From: Spongilla lacustris
Lineage: Eukaryota > Porifera > Demospongiae > Spongillida > Spongillidae
Assembly (NCBI GenBank): GCA_949361645.1
Contig: OX442434.1
Coordinates: 3,183,159-3,247,158 of the forward strand
Direction of reading: 5' to 3'
Length of the DNA: 64,000 nucleotides
The translations under genes were made by a program, and so were the position numbers. This document shows, piece after piece, positions 1 through 12,347 of the stretch. The notes under the pieces are model-generated. The model made no database searches, was not told the DNA's origin, and saw only the letters and a list, made by a program, of their open reading frames with translations. Numbering within the stretch: the first letter of the stretch is position 1; each line of letters begins with the position of its first letter.

Positions 1-306
1 CACTTTCGGCAGTACCTACTGGGAAGGGAGTTTACCCTTAGGACCGATCACAGTTCATTAGTTTGGCTGCGTAACTTCAAAGAACCCGAAGGCCAATTAG
101 CCCGCTGGCTAGAAAAATTACAGGAGTATAGCATTTCGGTTGTACACCGTCAAGGCATTAAGCACGGTAATGCAGATGCCCTATCACGTGTGCCCTGTCG
201 CCAGTGCGGTAGAGAAAGTCATGAAACAACACCCAAAGAAGATATCATTGAAGGAAGCGTGACGTCATTACCCTGCACTTCCTATACTGATGCTGTCAGC
301 AGATGA
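1..306 (+). pseudogene. Ty3/Gypsy pol, C-terminal part of RNase H (partial at window edge)
   Basis: Frame 1 is open from the window edge to a TGA at 304-306. The translation contains FTLRTDHSSLVWL and GNADALSRVPC, which match the last half of the RNase H domain of Ty3/Gypsy polyproteins; the reverse transcriptase would lie outside the window. RNase H degrades the RNA strand during reverse transcription in the particle. The integrase follows in the next frame (+1), and both frames are open over 263-303. In this superfamily RT, RNase H and integrase are normally one frame, so the shift probably marks an inactivating indel rather than programmed frameshifting. That is inference; the frames themselves are seen directly. 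Confidence 0.85.
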
Positions 307-1717
307 AGTCAGGCCATGGAGCCGTGAGAGCCGCTTACTATGGCAACAGCATACATCGTTGTATCTGAAGGATGGCGTATTGTGGAGGAGGGCACTAGGC
401 GGTGGTGAGGGAAAGTTGCAGCTCGTTGTGCCTGCTAAGCTGAGGCAGGACATACTGCGGAGCCTGCATGAAGGGGCTTTGTCTGCACATTTAGGGGAGG
501 AGAAAATGAGGAATCTACTAAAGGAGAGGTTTTATTGGCCAAGTTGTGCAGATGACGTAAGTGAGTGGTGCTCATGTTGTGCAGTGTGCTGTTCCAGAAA
601 GACCCACGCCCCCAAAAGAAGAGCAGGTTTGCAAACACTGCAAATGGTTTGCGTGGATATATTAGGGCCCCTGCCTGAGACTGAGACTGGGAGCAGATAC
701 GTGCTGGTAGCAGTGGATCACTTCACGAAATGGGCAGAGGCGTACGGAATACCCAATCAGGAAGCAGCAACAGTGGCCCGTAAATTAGTGGACGAAATGT
801 TTTGTCGATTCTCACCACCGGAGCAATTACATAGCGACCAGGGCAGACAGTTCGAATCTGAGCTGGTGAAAGAAGTGTGCAAACTGCTGGAGATTAGGAA
901 GACCCACACCACTCCATATCATCCGCAGTGCAACGGAATTGTGGAACGCTTCAACCGCACACTTTTGGGCATGTTGGCCACTACCGTGGACTCTTATCCG
1001 TCCAGTTGGGAGCAAAATATTCGTCGGGTGTGCTTAGCGTACAATTCATGTGTCCACGCATCGACTGGATTTAGCCCGTTCTTCCTGATGTTTGGAAGAC
1101 AAGTTAAGTTGCCAGCGGATCTGATGTACGGTACCACTCTAGGGAAAGAGAGTGCAGTAATGGAGTACGTGAAGAATTTGAAAGATGGCCTTTTGGAGGC
1201 ATACGCTCTTGTTAGAGACAGATGCGAAACAGAGCATAAAAGGCAGAAGAGCATCTATGACAGAAAGGTTCATGGAGAACCATATAGTGAAGGTGATCTC
1301 GTTTGGCTGTATACTCCAGTTGTACCGTCTGGACAGTCCCGGAAGCTGCACAGGCCCTGGAAAGGACCCTATAAGGTGGTAGAAAGGCTCGGAGACGCCA
1401 CCTACAAGCTGCAAGGTACTAGGGGACGGAGACCACAGATCGTCCATTTTGACAGGTTGAAACCCTGTCCACCTAATGTCAGGTTAGCTAATGAACCTCG
1501 TCCGGAGCGTCCTCCAGCAGACAAAGTCGTGCCACCTACCCTCAAACCAGGGGAACAATGCGAGTTGCTAGAGGAGGATGAAGATTATGCAGCGCCCATG
1601 GCCCCTCCAAATGAACTCCCTGCCGCTGGACCTGTCGATCAACCCGCTCCCCAAAGGCGATACCCGGATCGAAACAGACGTCAACCTGACCGTTACGGAC
1701 CATTCATCAAACATTAG
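290..1717 (+). CDS. Ty3/Gypsy integrase (pol C-terminus)
   Basis: 475 residues from ATG 290; the frame is already open from 263. Domains in order: an H2C2 zinc-binding region (roughly residues 55-100, with the two histidines and the CSCCAVC cysteines), then the DDE core with D in CVDILGPLP, D in LHSDQGRQFE and E in GIVERFNRT, then a GPY/F-type module (PWKGPYKVVERLGDATYKL) and a basic Pro/Arg-rich tail ending at TAG 1715-1717. All three catalytic acids are present. The linker before the first Asp (LQTLQMVCVDIL) looks several residues shorter than usual for the family. Integrase joins the element cDNA to chromosomal DNA. A purine tract and LTR follow directly, so this is the 3' end of the element. 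Confidence 0.93.
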   Translation: MLSADEVRPWSRESRLLWQQHTSLYLKDGVLWRRALGGGEGKLQLVVPAKLRQDILRSLHEGALSAHLGEEKMRNLLKERFYWPSCADDVSEWCSCCAVCCSRKTHAPKRRAGLQTLQMVCVDILGPLPETETGSRYVLVAVDHFTKWAEAYGIPNQEAATVARKLVDEMFCRFSPPEQLHSDQGRQFESELVKEVCKLLEIRKTHTTPYHPQCNGIVERFNRTLLGMLATTVDSYPSSWEQNIRRVCLAYNSCVHASTGFSPFFLMFGRQVKLPADLMYGTTLGKESAVMEYVKNLKDGLLEAYALVRDRCETEHKRQKSIYDRKVHGEPYSEGDLVWLYTPVVPSGQSRKLHRPWKGPYKVVERLGDATYKLQGTRGRRPQIVHFDRLKPCPPNVRLANEPRPERPPADKVVPPTLKPGEQCELLEEDEDYAAPMAPPNELPAAGPVDQPAPQRRYPDRNRRQPDRYGPFIKH

Positions 1718-1728
1718 AGAGGGAGTAG
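1716..1728 (+). other. Polypurine tract of the Gypsy element
   Basis: AGAGAGGGAG followed by TAG lies between the pol stop codon and the first TG of the LTR. This is where the plus-strand primer sits in LTR retrotransposons. The purine run overlaps the last two bases of the stop codon. Confidence 0.75.
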
Positions 1729-1849
1729 TGTAAGATAATTAACGCATGCGTGGAAGATCCCGCTCACACCCTCGATATATAAGATATATTTTTGTGTGGA
1801 TATGATCAGTTCTGATACCTGTGAGACTGTTGTATACCCGGCTCTTACA
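1729..1849 (+). mobile_element. 3' LTR of the Gypsy element (121 bp)
   Basis: The segment begins TGTAAGA and ends TCTTACA, a perfect 7-bp inverted terminal repeat with the canonical TG...CA ends, directly after the polypurine tract. It contains a TATA-like run (GATATATAAGATATA, about 1772-1786). 121 bp is very short for a Gypsy LTR. The partner 5' LTR lies outside the window, so the pairing and the target duplication cannot be checked here. Confidence 0.78.
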
Positions 1850-2365
1850 CATCTGTGGATTATATCATTGGCACCCTTCACTTATTACATAAAGCCATGT
1901 ATGGCTGGCTATGCACAAGCACACAAAATACACAAAGGGGAGACTGTGGCCTTCCTTGAGGTCATGGTGAGGATAAATGCAGAGTCAGGAACTACTATGA
2001 AAGTACATGGAAAAAAACCTAGATGTTCTAGAATTGTATGTAGCAAAGCTGTACTAATTTTAGAACATCATTTTCAATTTCTAGAATGTAAAAACGATGT
2101 CAATGCAAATACATGTACATGTAGATGAACCTCAATTGAATTCACTTGCTTAGTATCTAAAAGTACCAATATATGAAGTTTGATTGAATAATTAGTGGTC
2201 TCGTAATGTTGCCAAAATATTATAAAACATATTCAATACGTCAGACAGAAGTTTCCAGATAGAATTATTCACAAGGGATTATCTTCAAGGCATAACAGCA
2301 TATGACTGTGTAGAGCTAAAGGAAACATGCATAATATTAGGTCATCAAGTATGCACATCATTCAC

Positions 2366-5300
2366 TTACCACAAGATGTTTCTGCATTTTGTGAACCACG
2401 GTTTCACTTCTTTAAATACGATACGAACTAAGAACTGTGAAGACATAAGAAATACACGTATAGCTACAACTGTATGTTACGCTAAGAATCAGTAGGTGAA
2501 GTAACACTCAATGTAAACCACCTCAGAGGTGTACCAATGTTTTGAGAAATACTGGTACACCATTTCTTATTTGCACTTGTTATAGTAATGTCACTATACA
2601 ACTTCTCATGTGTTTGCTATCAGATGGTACATGTGTATAGTAGGTATAGCTTTTCCATTGTGTTTAAAACAAAAACCATCTTATAACAGTTTTTCAATAT
2701 TTCTAAAGGTCTGAAATAATCCAATATGCTCATAACTCTGCACGGAAAATTGGATCTCCCGAATTTCTATTTATTCAAATCCAGTTAGAAGTTAGTTTGT
2801 ATCCAGAATATGAACTATTTAATGTTTCAGCTGATTGAAATCAGATGTTGTGTTTTAACCACGCGAATTACAAGAAAATGAGTACATGTATCCAAATTGA
2901 TTTAAAAATCTATGTACAAGTACATTCAAAAACACTTACCAGAGCAGACAGCAAGCAGGATGCCATCAGGACATAGAATGCGCTGTCCCATCCCTGCACA
3001 AGAAAACATACAGTAATGTGTAAACATTTCCACAACCACTAGATAATGTCACAGTTTATTTCTACATTGACATGTATTGGTGTCAAACGTATACATAAGT
3101 ACTCACATATCTGTCTGTCAGCACTCCTACTATCAGTGGACCAAATGCGGCACCTGTAAAACCAGTTTATGTGTGAGCATAGTAACCCTAAGCCTGATTA
3201 TGCGTATGAACATACTCACCCATAGATCCAGTTCCATCAATGATTGCAGTAACGGTGGCCTTGGCTGTGTGATCATTTTTCAATGAAGCATGGTTTCCCT
3301 AAAATGATGTATGGATGTTTAACAATCTTAGTCTAAAAGTGACAAAATGACCCACTTTCACACACTAATTATAAAATTTTACCTGTACAAAAATAACTCC
3401 ACATTTTGTTCCAGCATAGGTATTTGGATTATAATCCACCTTTAACTTGCAAGATATAGTATGATTTACTACCCCCTAAAAAGTTGTCTGAAGTGTTTTT
3501 CCCCCCTGCTATTTTCTATTTGCAAGATAATGATAAACCAGCATTTGCATACATGACTGAAAACCAAATTATTCAATTTAAATAAATTTAGTTGAAACAA
3601 TGCATGAGAAAGTTAGTGGTGTATTGGATTTGAAGGCAATGGTTGTGTAAAAAGGAAGGGAACAAGGGATTGGAAATGCAATAAATCATATCTTGTTTGT
3701 TGATTTTATTAGTGACTACATTGCACCATGACTGTTGTCTAAATAATCTACGATTGTACAACTCATGTACAGCAAGGACAATGGGGCCTAAATTGGTATA
3801 GGCTTGTATGACAAAATCAATATACAATTCTGTCATCTTTGCAGCTGTTCTAGCAGATCAAAACTCACTTGCCAAGCTTATAATAGTAATGTTCCATGCA
3901 CAGCTCAGTTCCATTCAACATTTGCATGCTGTCTCCCGGTTTTTTTTTTTTCACCCACTTTTGTTCAGGATCCGAATTGTAGACCACCAAACTCCGGAGA
4001 GCTCTAATTCATCATCTTGCTTTTGGAAGTGTTCCTCTCGTCCTTTAGCTCTACTTAATCATTCCCATGAATTAAGGCATTTTGATAAAACCAACTTTGC
4101 TTGTCAAAAGTGGCGATTCCGTATAGTTCAACAGCATTATATGATACGTTTCTCAACATATGTATGGGACTGCGTTCGTGTATGATGTAAGTACTAACGT
4201 AATCAATTTTTTGCTAGATGTTCTTACAGAAAATTCACCAATTATACTCACGGTGGAGAGAAATAGGAATGAAAACAGTACGAGCTTTTTGTTCTCTTTT
4301 AAAAAGCAAACAATCTGGCGACTAGAACAAGAGATGAAAATGACCATCATTGCCTTCTGGTTCGATGGGAGTTGGATGTGTGTACATGCATGTATTAATG
4401 TGGACTGATCCTTCGAATCAGAAAATCCCTAATGTACTATGTATGTAAGATTTGAAGTGTCATGAATACGATTAGAAAAATACACAATTCGCATTGTTGT
4501 TAATATACCGTGGATTTTAGCAAGTGCCTAGTGGAACTACCAACCATTAGAAAGCTCAGATAACTGAGATAATGCTCTCATTCCAAATAAGATTTGCTCT
4601 GATAAGAGGTTTAATGCAGTTCACAATTGAAGTTTAATGTTAGCAGTTAAGCGGGAAGCACTAGAGCAGACAAATCAGAAACTTACTGCTGAATATGATT
4701 TGTTTTAGGATTTTGTTATGCTTGTAAAATACAAATTTCAATATTTAGCAAACTATATAATGGATGCTATCACTGCATCATCAAAGCGGTCTAAACCGGT
4801 AGCAATTTTGTCAGCCCATGTGGTTGAATATGATTTTTCTATAGTGAACTACAATATTTGAGGTGTTGACTGTTTTCTTCAAAATGCTGTCATTCGTCAC
4901 GTCGATCACAAAGAGAAAAGAATTGTGCTAAAAAGTGCGTTGTGCTGACGAGTTGCCTGATGAGACTGAGAGAGAGTGACCGTATGGTGTAAGCAAAAAG
5001 AAAAAAAGAATGATTATGACAAGAACTGCTACTAAGCCGATCCTGAGAATAAAACCAAAAGGCTCCCTACAAGCAGACTACTCTCCCGGTCCAGCCGTAC
5101 CAGTTCAGAATTGTACATGTAGCGGTACTACAATTAAAAAAAAAAAGAGGAATGGGGGGGTGCAGCAGCCCTTGCTGCTGAAACTTGTAAAAAGCTATCT
5201 AATGGTCCGAAATGCCTGGAGTTGGGGTAGACCTGCATTTCCTGTAGCTCTGGAAACTTATGGCAGTTGTGGAAAGGAGGCTCAGGAAATGTTTTGAAGG

Positions 5301-8300
5301 CTGTCATCACACCTGGCCATCAGTTTACAGTTATGGCAGACATTTATGGCAGTCTAAATATTACCCTAGTAGGTCCATTGCCAGAGCCATCCAGGCAAGG
5401 GATGTGTGCGTGTGTTGTCTTTAATTAGTAATTATATTGTGGTTCATAATAACTCCCCCACTTCAAAACTCCATACTGTGCCATTGAAACAGTGAATATG
5501 CATGCATCTAGTGTTAATGTGCGGAAAGTTTGTAACTCAAGTCAGACAAAGATAAGGCTATATTTTTCGGTGGGGAACATGTGAGCTCTAAACAGCATAT
5601 TGTTATTTGTGGCTTGTATAGCTGCAGGAGTTGCATATTTGTTTTGCAACACTTCGATCATTGTACCAGCATATTTTGGGCGGTATTTGAAGTCAGCGCA
5701 TGCAAAGAATGTCTCAGTCGCATGATAACACGCTCCCCACCATAAAATAGCAATAATAATGTAAAGGTGCACTAGATAAGTTGTTAATCCCATATATTTG
5801 CACGAATTGGACACATATGTATACTACAACCAATGATTCTATCATTATATTGATGTAGTGCGTGTTAAAGTGCATTAAAAAAATCTGAAAAGTGATAAAC
5901 TCCTCTTTGACCACGACCCCACCCCCACCAAATTTTGACACCTCATAACGTTTATACGTAACCCCCCTTGAAAAAAATAGCATTAGTGATGCTCTCAATG
6001 AGCTCTTCTGGACAGTGTCATCCTCACCCCCACTTCCCTTGTTTGGGATGTAGAAAAAAAAGATTGTGTAAAAGTGAGGAAACAAGGGATTATTATGCAA
6101 TTACAACATTTCAGCCTAACATTATTTAGCAAAGGATTTAGGTGTGTGCTAAATGTAGGTCAGTAATATTTCATTATTGCAATTGGTTCCTTTAAACTAA
6201 TCCTAAGTCAAATTTGATATCTTTTCAACAATGTGTTCAAGCTGAACAATCAATTGCACCATGATTGATCCAAATTCATTATTGCGTACAGCCTACAGAA
6301 TGTGAGCTACTCCATCTGATATCACTTTTTAAATGGCGATTTAGTGGGTACACATTCTCCCTGCATTATTGGTCCATAACTTGTAAACAACATGCACAAT
6401 GTTAGCTGTCTCAACATTAAGCAATAAAACATACCAGCGTATGGATACTGTACGGTATCATACTGTGATAAAATATGTGTTTGGAACCAACATCACCAAA
6501 TATAACATCAGGCATTTGTGCTAGCTGCCTATAAAAATCTAGTTCTTTTTGGTTGAGCTGTTTAAAAGGTTATAAAAAATACAAAAAAGAATCCCTTTAG
6601 TACCTTTATTCATGTGTGAAGCAAAATATTATGCTTACCAGATCAGCAGATACAGCAGTTGTAATGATTGCATAGGTTCCATCAACAAAAACACCACACA
6701 ATATTAGGAAAACTGAAAACCAAGAAAAGTCGATGTGGTCCAAAGACTAACAGGTCACTTACAGCTATACAGTCCTATGTCATAGCCTCCAACAAACCGA
6801 AGAAGAAACAGCTACATGTAGAAGCACAAAATCAATATTTTCATGTATTTTTCCCAAACACAAATCCTACTCAGATCCCTCTCTTTCCTCTTTTCTTCTC
6901 ACTCTCTCCCATCATGATTTCTCTGCCCACTCTTTTTCTCCCCCCCCCCCCCCCTCTCCATATATTCCTCAGATCACAAAGCCATCTTTAGAATGAAAGC
7001 AGAACTCACTACTTACTGATGGAATGGCTAGGAGCAATGTGAAGGTACAACTAACAGCACGGGCATGAAGAATGTCTGAGAGTAGGCCTGTTAGGATCCC
7101 ACCTAATTTTGTTATCATCAAGATAAAGTAAGACGTGAATATAAAAAACTCCACAATCTCTCACCAAGAATTCCGCCAGCATCAAAAATTGCAGCAAACC
7201 AGCTTGCCTTTTGACCTTCCCAGTTCACTACAAACAGCATATATCAATCATCTGAGAAACATCAATCCAAACAAATTATCGTCTCTCACAGACCCCTCCT
7301 CACTTTTCCCTCCCATTCATTTTTCGTTGCACTGTATTCATATATAATAGCAATGAAAAACCATATAATAAAAACGGAACACTCACCAGACATATCACAA
7401 AATTAGCTTCCTTCTCTTAGCCCAGAACATACATGAATACATGTACCTGCCCTACATGTAGTTATGATTACTTTTTATTTGAGCCCACACGGTTAAAAAA
7501 AAGGAAGGTAATATTACCCCCAAAAATGCATACATGTATGTGCTGCTACTTGATACTACTATTACATTTAGTACAATGTGTATAGTACATTGCAATGTGC
7601 GAAGAAGACCTTTTCATTGCAGGCACTTTTTTAACATTACATTTTAATAAAATCAGATAATTTGTAGCTTTTAAATATACTAAAATAAATTTAGACTAGC
7701 GCTACAATCCATGTAAATTCATTGCTAGAGGCTGCAATAAGAGTGAATCCATAGATGAGCAATATGATTGTATATGAGAAATCCTATCAGAAAACATGTA
7801 TGCAACTGTGTATTTTTTAAAAACAAAGCATAATCCCAGTACATGCCAATTACATTACTGGTAAAATGCATGCATTTTGTTTTTCTAGTGTTTTGGATCC
7901 AGATGAAAATTTCGTACATTTTGTGTCAGTGAGATAGACAATTCTGTACATGTACAATCACAAGTTACACCTAACTCACATGATCTTTTCACATACAATG
8001 GCAGCCAGAAGAGAAACGTGTAGCTAACAAGCTTGTCAAAGAACAGTGAGAAAGAGTACTCTATCACTCCCTACAGATATAAGGATATTATCATGATGCA
8101 AATGTGTACAATGAATGACTTACAGGTATAAAAAGGGCACGAAAGAAACTTATTGCTTTCTTTCTCTTAAAAGGAATAAGTGGTGGCATTACTACATGTG
8201 CTAGGAGGAACTGTAAAACAGCAGGCCAATACCTCTGGAGGATGGCTGATTGTGACAACATCACCCCTGCTGGTTCCACCATAGTTCGTTCCCCCAAAAT

Positions 8301-11300
8301 CACTTTCTGATAGGGCATCATTTTCATTGTGGGCTTCTTTTTGTTTATCCTTAATATTTTCTCTGGTAGCTGATTCCTTCTCCTCCTCCTAGGACATAGA
8401 TTTTAAACGTCACTGCCACATCACAGGGGATATGACATAATGTAAATTACTAACATACCCAATGATGATCTGGAGGTTTAATTCCCACATGTTCTGGGTC
8501 TGAAGAAAGTGATACCATTCATGATGGGAGAAAGGTGAGGAAAAATGGGAATTAGCTATTGTATTTCGAGATGTAGGAAAAATGTCTTCAGTAAATTACT
8601 ATGAATTTGTCATGTTCATTACAGAACCATGCAATATTCTACAAAACTGATTCAATTACACAATTCTACTAATCTATTTAGATGGTAATACATGTATTTA
8701 CATGGTTTTAAAGTTTACTGACTTACCAATTACTAAAAACAAAAAGACAATGGCTGTCACTGCAAAGGTGATAAATGCAGGCACAACAAACGCCCACCCC
8801 CAAGGGGTGTCAGGGGTGTCTGTCTTTGCCCAAAATGATGGGATGATTGTTCCAAGGATGTTTCCAAGTGGAGTGTGTGCATACCAAAGCCCAAGGATCA
8901 AGCCTCGACTGCAGTATAGTTGATATAAATAAAAAGATATGGCAGGGAAAGATACATACGTAATCCATCGTACTGATCTTACACAACAAATATTACATGC
9001 AGTTTATTTATGACAGAGCAAACAACATTGTATTCACCGTTGCTTTCCAAACCAGTTTCCAATGATGGCTATTACAGCTGGTAAGCCAGTAGCCTACAGA
9101 TGTATTAAAGACAGCTGTAATTGCTACATGCTATAGTCTCTCTACTATGTCCTCTCAATTCTCTCTTCCCTCTCACTCCCCCAAGCCTTTTTATTTCTCC
9201 TCCCTTATTATTGTCATTTTAGAGTCTTTCCTTCCTTACCCTTACCCTTTCTATGTGTACAGCATACCTGCATCATTCCTCCAAAAATCTGTATTACTAT
9301 AAAATATGCAATGTGATGTATATTTCCAAAGTAGGCAACTCCCAGCAGACAGAGATTTGCAACGCTTCCTGAAAATATATAAAGCACTCAAAATTAACTA
9401 TACTTTAAATCTGGTGCACTTGTACATATTAAGCTTGTACGAGCTGGATTCATGGGCATTTTGGAACCATATGTGCTAGAAAATTCTTGAAACAATTAAA
9501 TTCTTGAAACAATAGTGCTGAAAATAGGTACGACCATGCCAGTTATCAAGTTGTCTATATACATATTAGAATTCCTAGCCCTATATCACTATTAGTCATG
9601 AAAAAAAAAAAACAATCCCAACTCAATGTGTCTTATTTTAACTAAATTGTGTGTATTTAATTGGATGTTCTACAGTTCTAAGATCTGGTATTATGCTCGT
9701 TGTATATAGCCAGCCTATTTTTGTGAGCATTATTTAATAAACGTGACATAGAGTTAAAGTTATTCTAAATGCATTTCTAAACCATCAAATGTAACCATAA
9801 AGGTTAACGACTTACCAAGCATCCCTATGACAAGGTAATATCTCAAGTTGACTCGATCGGCTATAATACCACTAAACAGAGCAGTAACATATATGGATAA
9901 TTATACCCAGCAAGGCCACTAGCAATATTGTCATGTGAATGTTACCTAAAATAGAGGGCAATAGCATATGAGAACAGCCATGCATAGTCCACATAGCCGA
10001 GGAGGGCATTTTTACCCTCATCTAAAAGAAATGAAATGATAGTATAACTATGCAAGTGGTACTGATACCAATTAAGGTTAGGGTTTGTCTACAAACAACA
10101 TACTGAAGGGTGCCCATCCAGGTGGACCTGAGTAGTTAGTTGAATTAGCATCAGCACATTCAGGACACAGTACTGCCTATGGAGGGAAGGGTAATACATG
10201 GTGTTATAGGACTATGTTCTCACCTTGACAACACTAAAAGGTTTTCTTGCCAAATGGTATGTTGTATAGGTGACAAATGTCAGAAAATATATAGAAAATT
10301 TATAGCTGGGGGTGGGGGTGATTAAAGAACAAGATTGATGCAACATAGCACATTTTCCATATAGTAAACTAGATAAATCAATAGGTTTTATTTGCACGGT
10401 TCAATGACCGACAGAAAATATATTTTTCACTCAAAGCAACCATACAATGCACAAAAATTAATTCAGCATCAAGTTGTATATTACATAATTATTCTTTGCC
10501 ATGTGGTAAATAAAACATTAGCTAATTTATGCTATGCTAAAATTCAAATTTTACATCAAGTACCACAACCAGACCTTGGTCTTGATCAAAATATGAGGCC
10601 AAGCAAGGCAAATATGTCCACGACCTCTTAGGAGTACACGACCCAGGAAACACCTTGCTTTTGAATAATTAAAGCCAGTATGTTAGATTTATGGTTCAGT
10701 TGAGAGGAGGAGAAAACTCACCATTCCTCCCTGGGCTTCACCTGGTTTGCGCATTGACCTTACTACTAGAGAGGCCCTCCCATAAATTCATTGTGTGAAA
10801 ATAGAAAAAGGATAGTAACTAAATGATGCGTATCTGCTCACTTGTCTAAACATGTATTTAATATATGGATTCTAAGGTCAGTTGGGCTGGTATACACAAA
10901 GCTAATATTTTCAAGTGAAAAATGTAAGTGGTAAGTATAATTACTCTTCTCATCTTGCACCACAAGATTGCACACTGATGAAATGTCCAGTATGTTGCTG
11001 CATGCAATCACTGTAGCTTACCTTTACTGCCTTTAGCCACTATGGTTTGTTTATTTTTTTATTTTAGTTGGCCTGCTTGTAAATGTTGAGTAGTTGTACG
11101 TTCCACACTACTGATTTTAATTTAAAATGACTTAATTTAATTGCTTACTGTTCCATGTGTCTACCTAGCTTCTATTGCCTAGCTACTCATTGCCTTGGAT
11201 ATGCGTACAGTCATACACCACTTCTGTTTTGCGTAGCGGTTTATTAATTGCCTTTGCAATGCAATAGAGGTTGCATGGCCTACGTCACGTCGCAATGTCA

Positions 11301-12302
11301 TGTGACAATTTATATTGCAACTTTTTTTATTGGGGGCAAGCGAGTATGGCGCGTCAATGGAATGGAGCGTATTTTCAGGGTTTATCAGCGGTCGCCCGAG
11401 CCATATATGAATCTAAAGTGTTGCAAGCGGGTTTAGGCATTGACTCTTACTCGATCGATAATCCAAGTCCTGCTTTTCTTTACTTTGCCAGAAATTGGCA
11501 GATCTGATGGTACAGGAAAGAACCTTACCAGGTGGGAGGAAAGAACTTTACATGTCCGATCGCGATCGCTTCAAGCACCCGACAGCGCAGCAAGTTTTAC
11601 TCAATAGACGTGCTATACTATCCTTACGCTTTGGCCTTTGCCCCCAATATATAATAAGATTCGTCGCATGACATCCATGCAACCTAGCTCTCTGTTGTTA
11701 TATAATATTACAACTTGATTTAGCTCTATGCTGCATGTGCCAATGTGGGATGCGGAACGTATGTAGCATAATAAGGACCCCCCCTAACCCTATTAGCCTA
11801 GCCCCCCTAGTTTCGTACCCAGACCCAAATGTACGTAACAATGATATCACGTACAGTATAACATCACGTGATGTTATACTGTATAATCATCGTTACGTAC
11901 ATTTGGGTCTGGGTACGAGACCCCCTCCCCCTCCCCCCCAGTAGTTGGGCGTAGCGCGACCTTTGCGTATTGGCGGAAGGTCGGGTATCAAACCTATACC
12001 TGGATTTGTATTCGTACCCATCTGGTATGTGGGCTATTATCACTATTACCACATACGCTATCTGATGGGTACGAAGGTCGTGCTACGCCCAACTCCCCCC
12101 CCTTACCAAAATCCTGTATCCGCACCTGCCATAGCACGCTTTAGCGCTACGTGTAGTTCTTAGCATAACATTCATGAAACCAAGACCTATTTACCTACCT
12201 GAAGTTAGGATGGAATCTGCAAAGATTAGCCTTTTCTAGTACCCATATTCCTATCGGCAACTTCTCGGTGAGAACTACCCTGTTGTGATAGCTGCTCTTC
12301 AT
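2366..12302 (-). CDS. SLC37-like sugar-phosphate/phosphate antiporter, 20 exons
   Basis: Exons in transcription order: 12199-12302, 10224-10305, 10104-10176, 9946-10021, 9816-9871, 9268-9368, 9038-9093, 8727-8908, 8459-8499, 8233-8388, 8124-8165, 7980-8070, 7165-7227, 7017-7102, 6763-6811, 6639-6712, 3220-3298, 3107-3153, 2940-2993, 2366-2434. All junctions are GT/AG and in phase. The sum is 1581 bp (526 residues plus TAA), the usual SLC37 size. Family hallmarks in order: YHLARKPFSVVK (TM1), GYVDYAWLFSYAI, ADRVNLRYYLVIGML, GNWFGKQRRG, HTPLGNILG, an acidic cytoplasmic loop, KLVSYTFLFWLPLY, FDAGGILGG, TTAVSADL, TAIIDGTGSMG and GWDSAFYVLM. SLC37 members A1/A2 are major-facilitator proteins of the ER exchanging glucose-6-phosphate for phosphate; that role is inferred from family. 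It resembles A1/A2 more than A4. Exon 1 was chosen for a TATA box, in-phase splicing and ATG at 12302. Confidence 0.93.
3607..4450. repeat. Dispersed repeat copy in intron 16 of the SLC37-like gene
   Basis: The left part (about 3607-3690, with a tract like GGTTGTGTAAAAAGGAAGGG) recurs at 5990-6100, 43255-43470, 45830-46010 and 52385-52570. The right part (about 4237-4375) recurs in reverse complement at 46010-46170. It starts exactly where similarity between the SLC37 3' region and its duplicate at 21036 ends. It could be a SINE or a MITE; no coding sequence is supported. Confidence 0.55.
5150..5405 (+). pseudogene. LINE (RLE-type family) C-terminal relic in intron 16
   Basis: The translation contains PVALETYGSCGKEAQEMF and, after a stop and frameshifts, MADIYGSLNITLV followed in another frame by RSIARAIQARD. 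These match the extreme C-terminus of the family seen intact at 36416-36919 (LAVETYGNWGKQAHDTF, AEIYGRLNVVLVRSIARAI). It lies antisense to the host transporter gene and is decayed. Confidence 0.75.
11813..11918. repeat. Palindromic hairpin element in SLC37 intron 1
   Basis: The arms TCGTACCCAGACCCAAATGT and the reverse complement ending GGGTCTGGGTACGA fold onto each other along their whole length, with one 4-bp indel. The centre is the palindrome CAGTATAACATCACGTG followed by its mirror. This 106-bp structure is typical of a small foldback MITE. Confidence 0.85.
11944..12093. mobile_element. MITE with terminal inverted repeats, SLC37 intron 1
   Basis: It begins GTTGGGCGTAGCGCGACCTT and ends AAGGTCGTGCTACGCCCAAC, which match as inverted repeats with one mismatch. 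A second nested inverted pair (TTCGTACCCATCT and its complement) lies inside. A similar GTTGGGCTACGCCCAAC palindrome occurs at about 56180-56197. No coding capacity. Confidence 0.8.
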
Positions 12303-12340
12303 TCTAACAGTCAAAATGGAGCAGTTTATTACACCTGCTC

Positions 12341-12347
12341 TTATATA
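12341..12347 (-). promoter_or_regulatory. TATA box of the SLC37-like gene
   Basis: On the minus strand the run CTATATAAGAGC lies about 40 bp upstream of the ATG at 12302. A CACGTG E-box palindrome lies just further upstream, near 12367-12372. The spacing would place the start site at about 12312-12320, giving a 5' UTR of only 10-20 bp. Confidence 0.6.

Larger units (their letters stand above)
3299..6638 (-). other. Intron 16 of the SLC37-like gene (3.3 kb)
   Basis: The longest intron of the transporter gene. Besides the dispersed repeat at 3607-4450 and the LINE relic at 5150-5405 it carries a second repeat-like block at 5830-6100. I see no exon or other gene in the remainder. Confidence 0.7.

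Noticed and set aside
1796..2128. 110-residue frame after the LTR
   Set aside because: It crosses the LTR end and the noncoding flank shared with 19628-19790; no family similarity.
10212..10397. Open frame with its own ATG covering SLC37 exon 2
   Set aside because: The first 30 residues lie in an intron; a pyrimidine-rich acceptor (CACCCCCAG) and in-phase joining to exon 1 at 12199 explain the frame better.
10720..10765. Possible SLC37 first exon (MRKPGEAQGGM before a GTGAGT donor)
   Set aside because: It ends in the wrong phase for exon 2 and would create an immediate stop (CTA TAA); the exon at 12199-12302 fits in phase.
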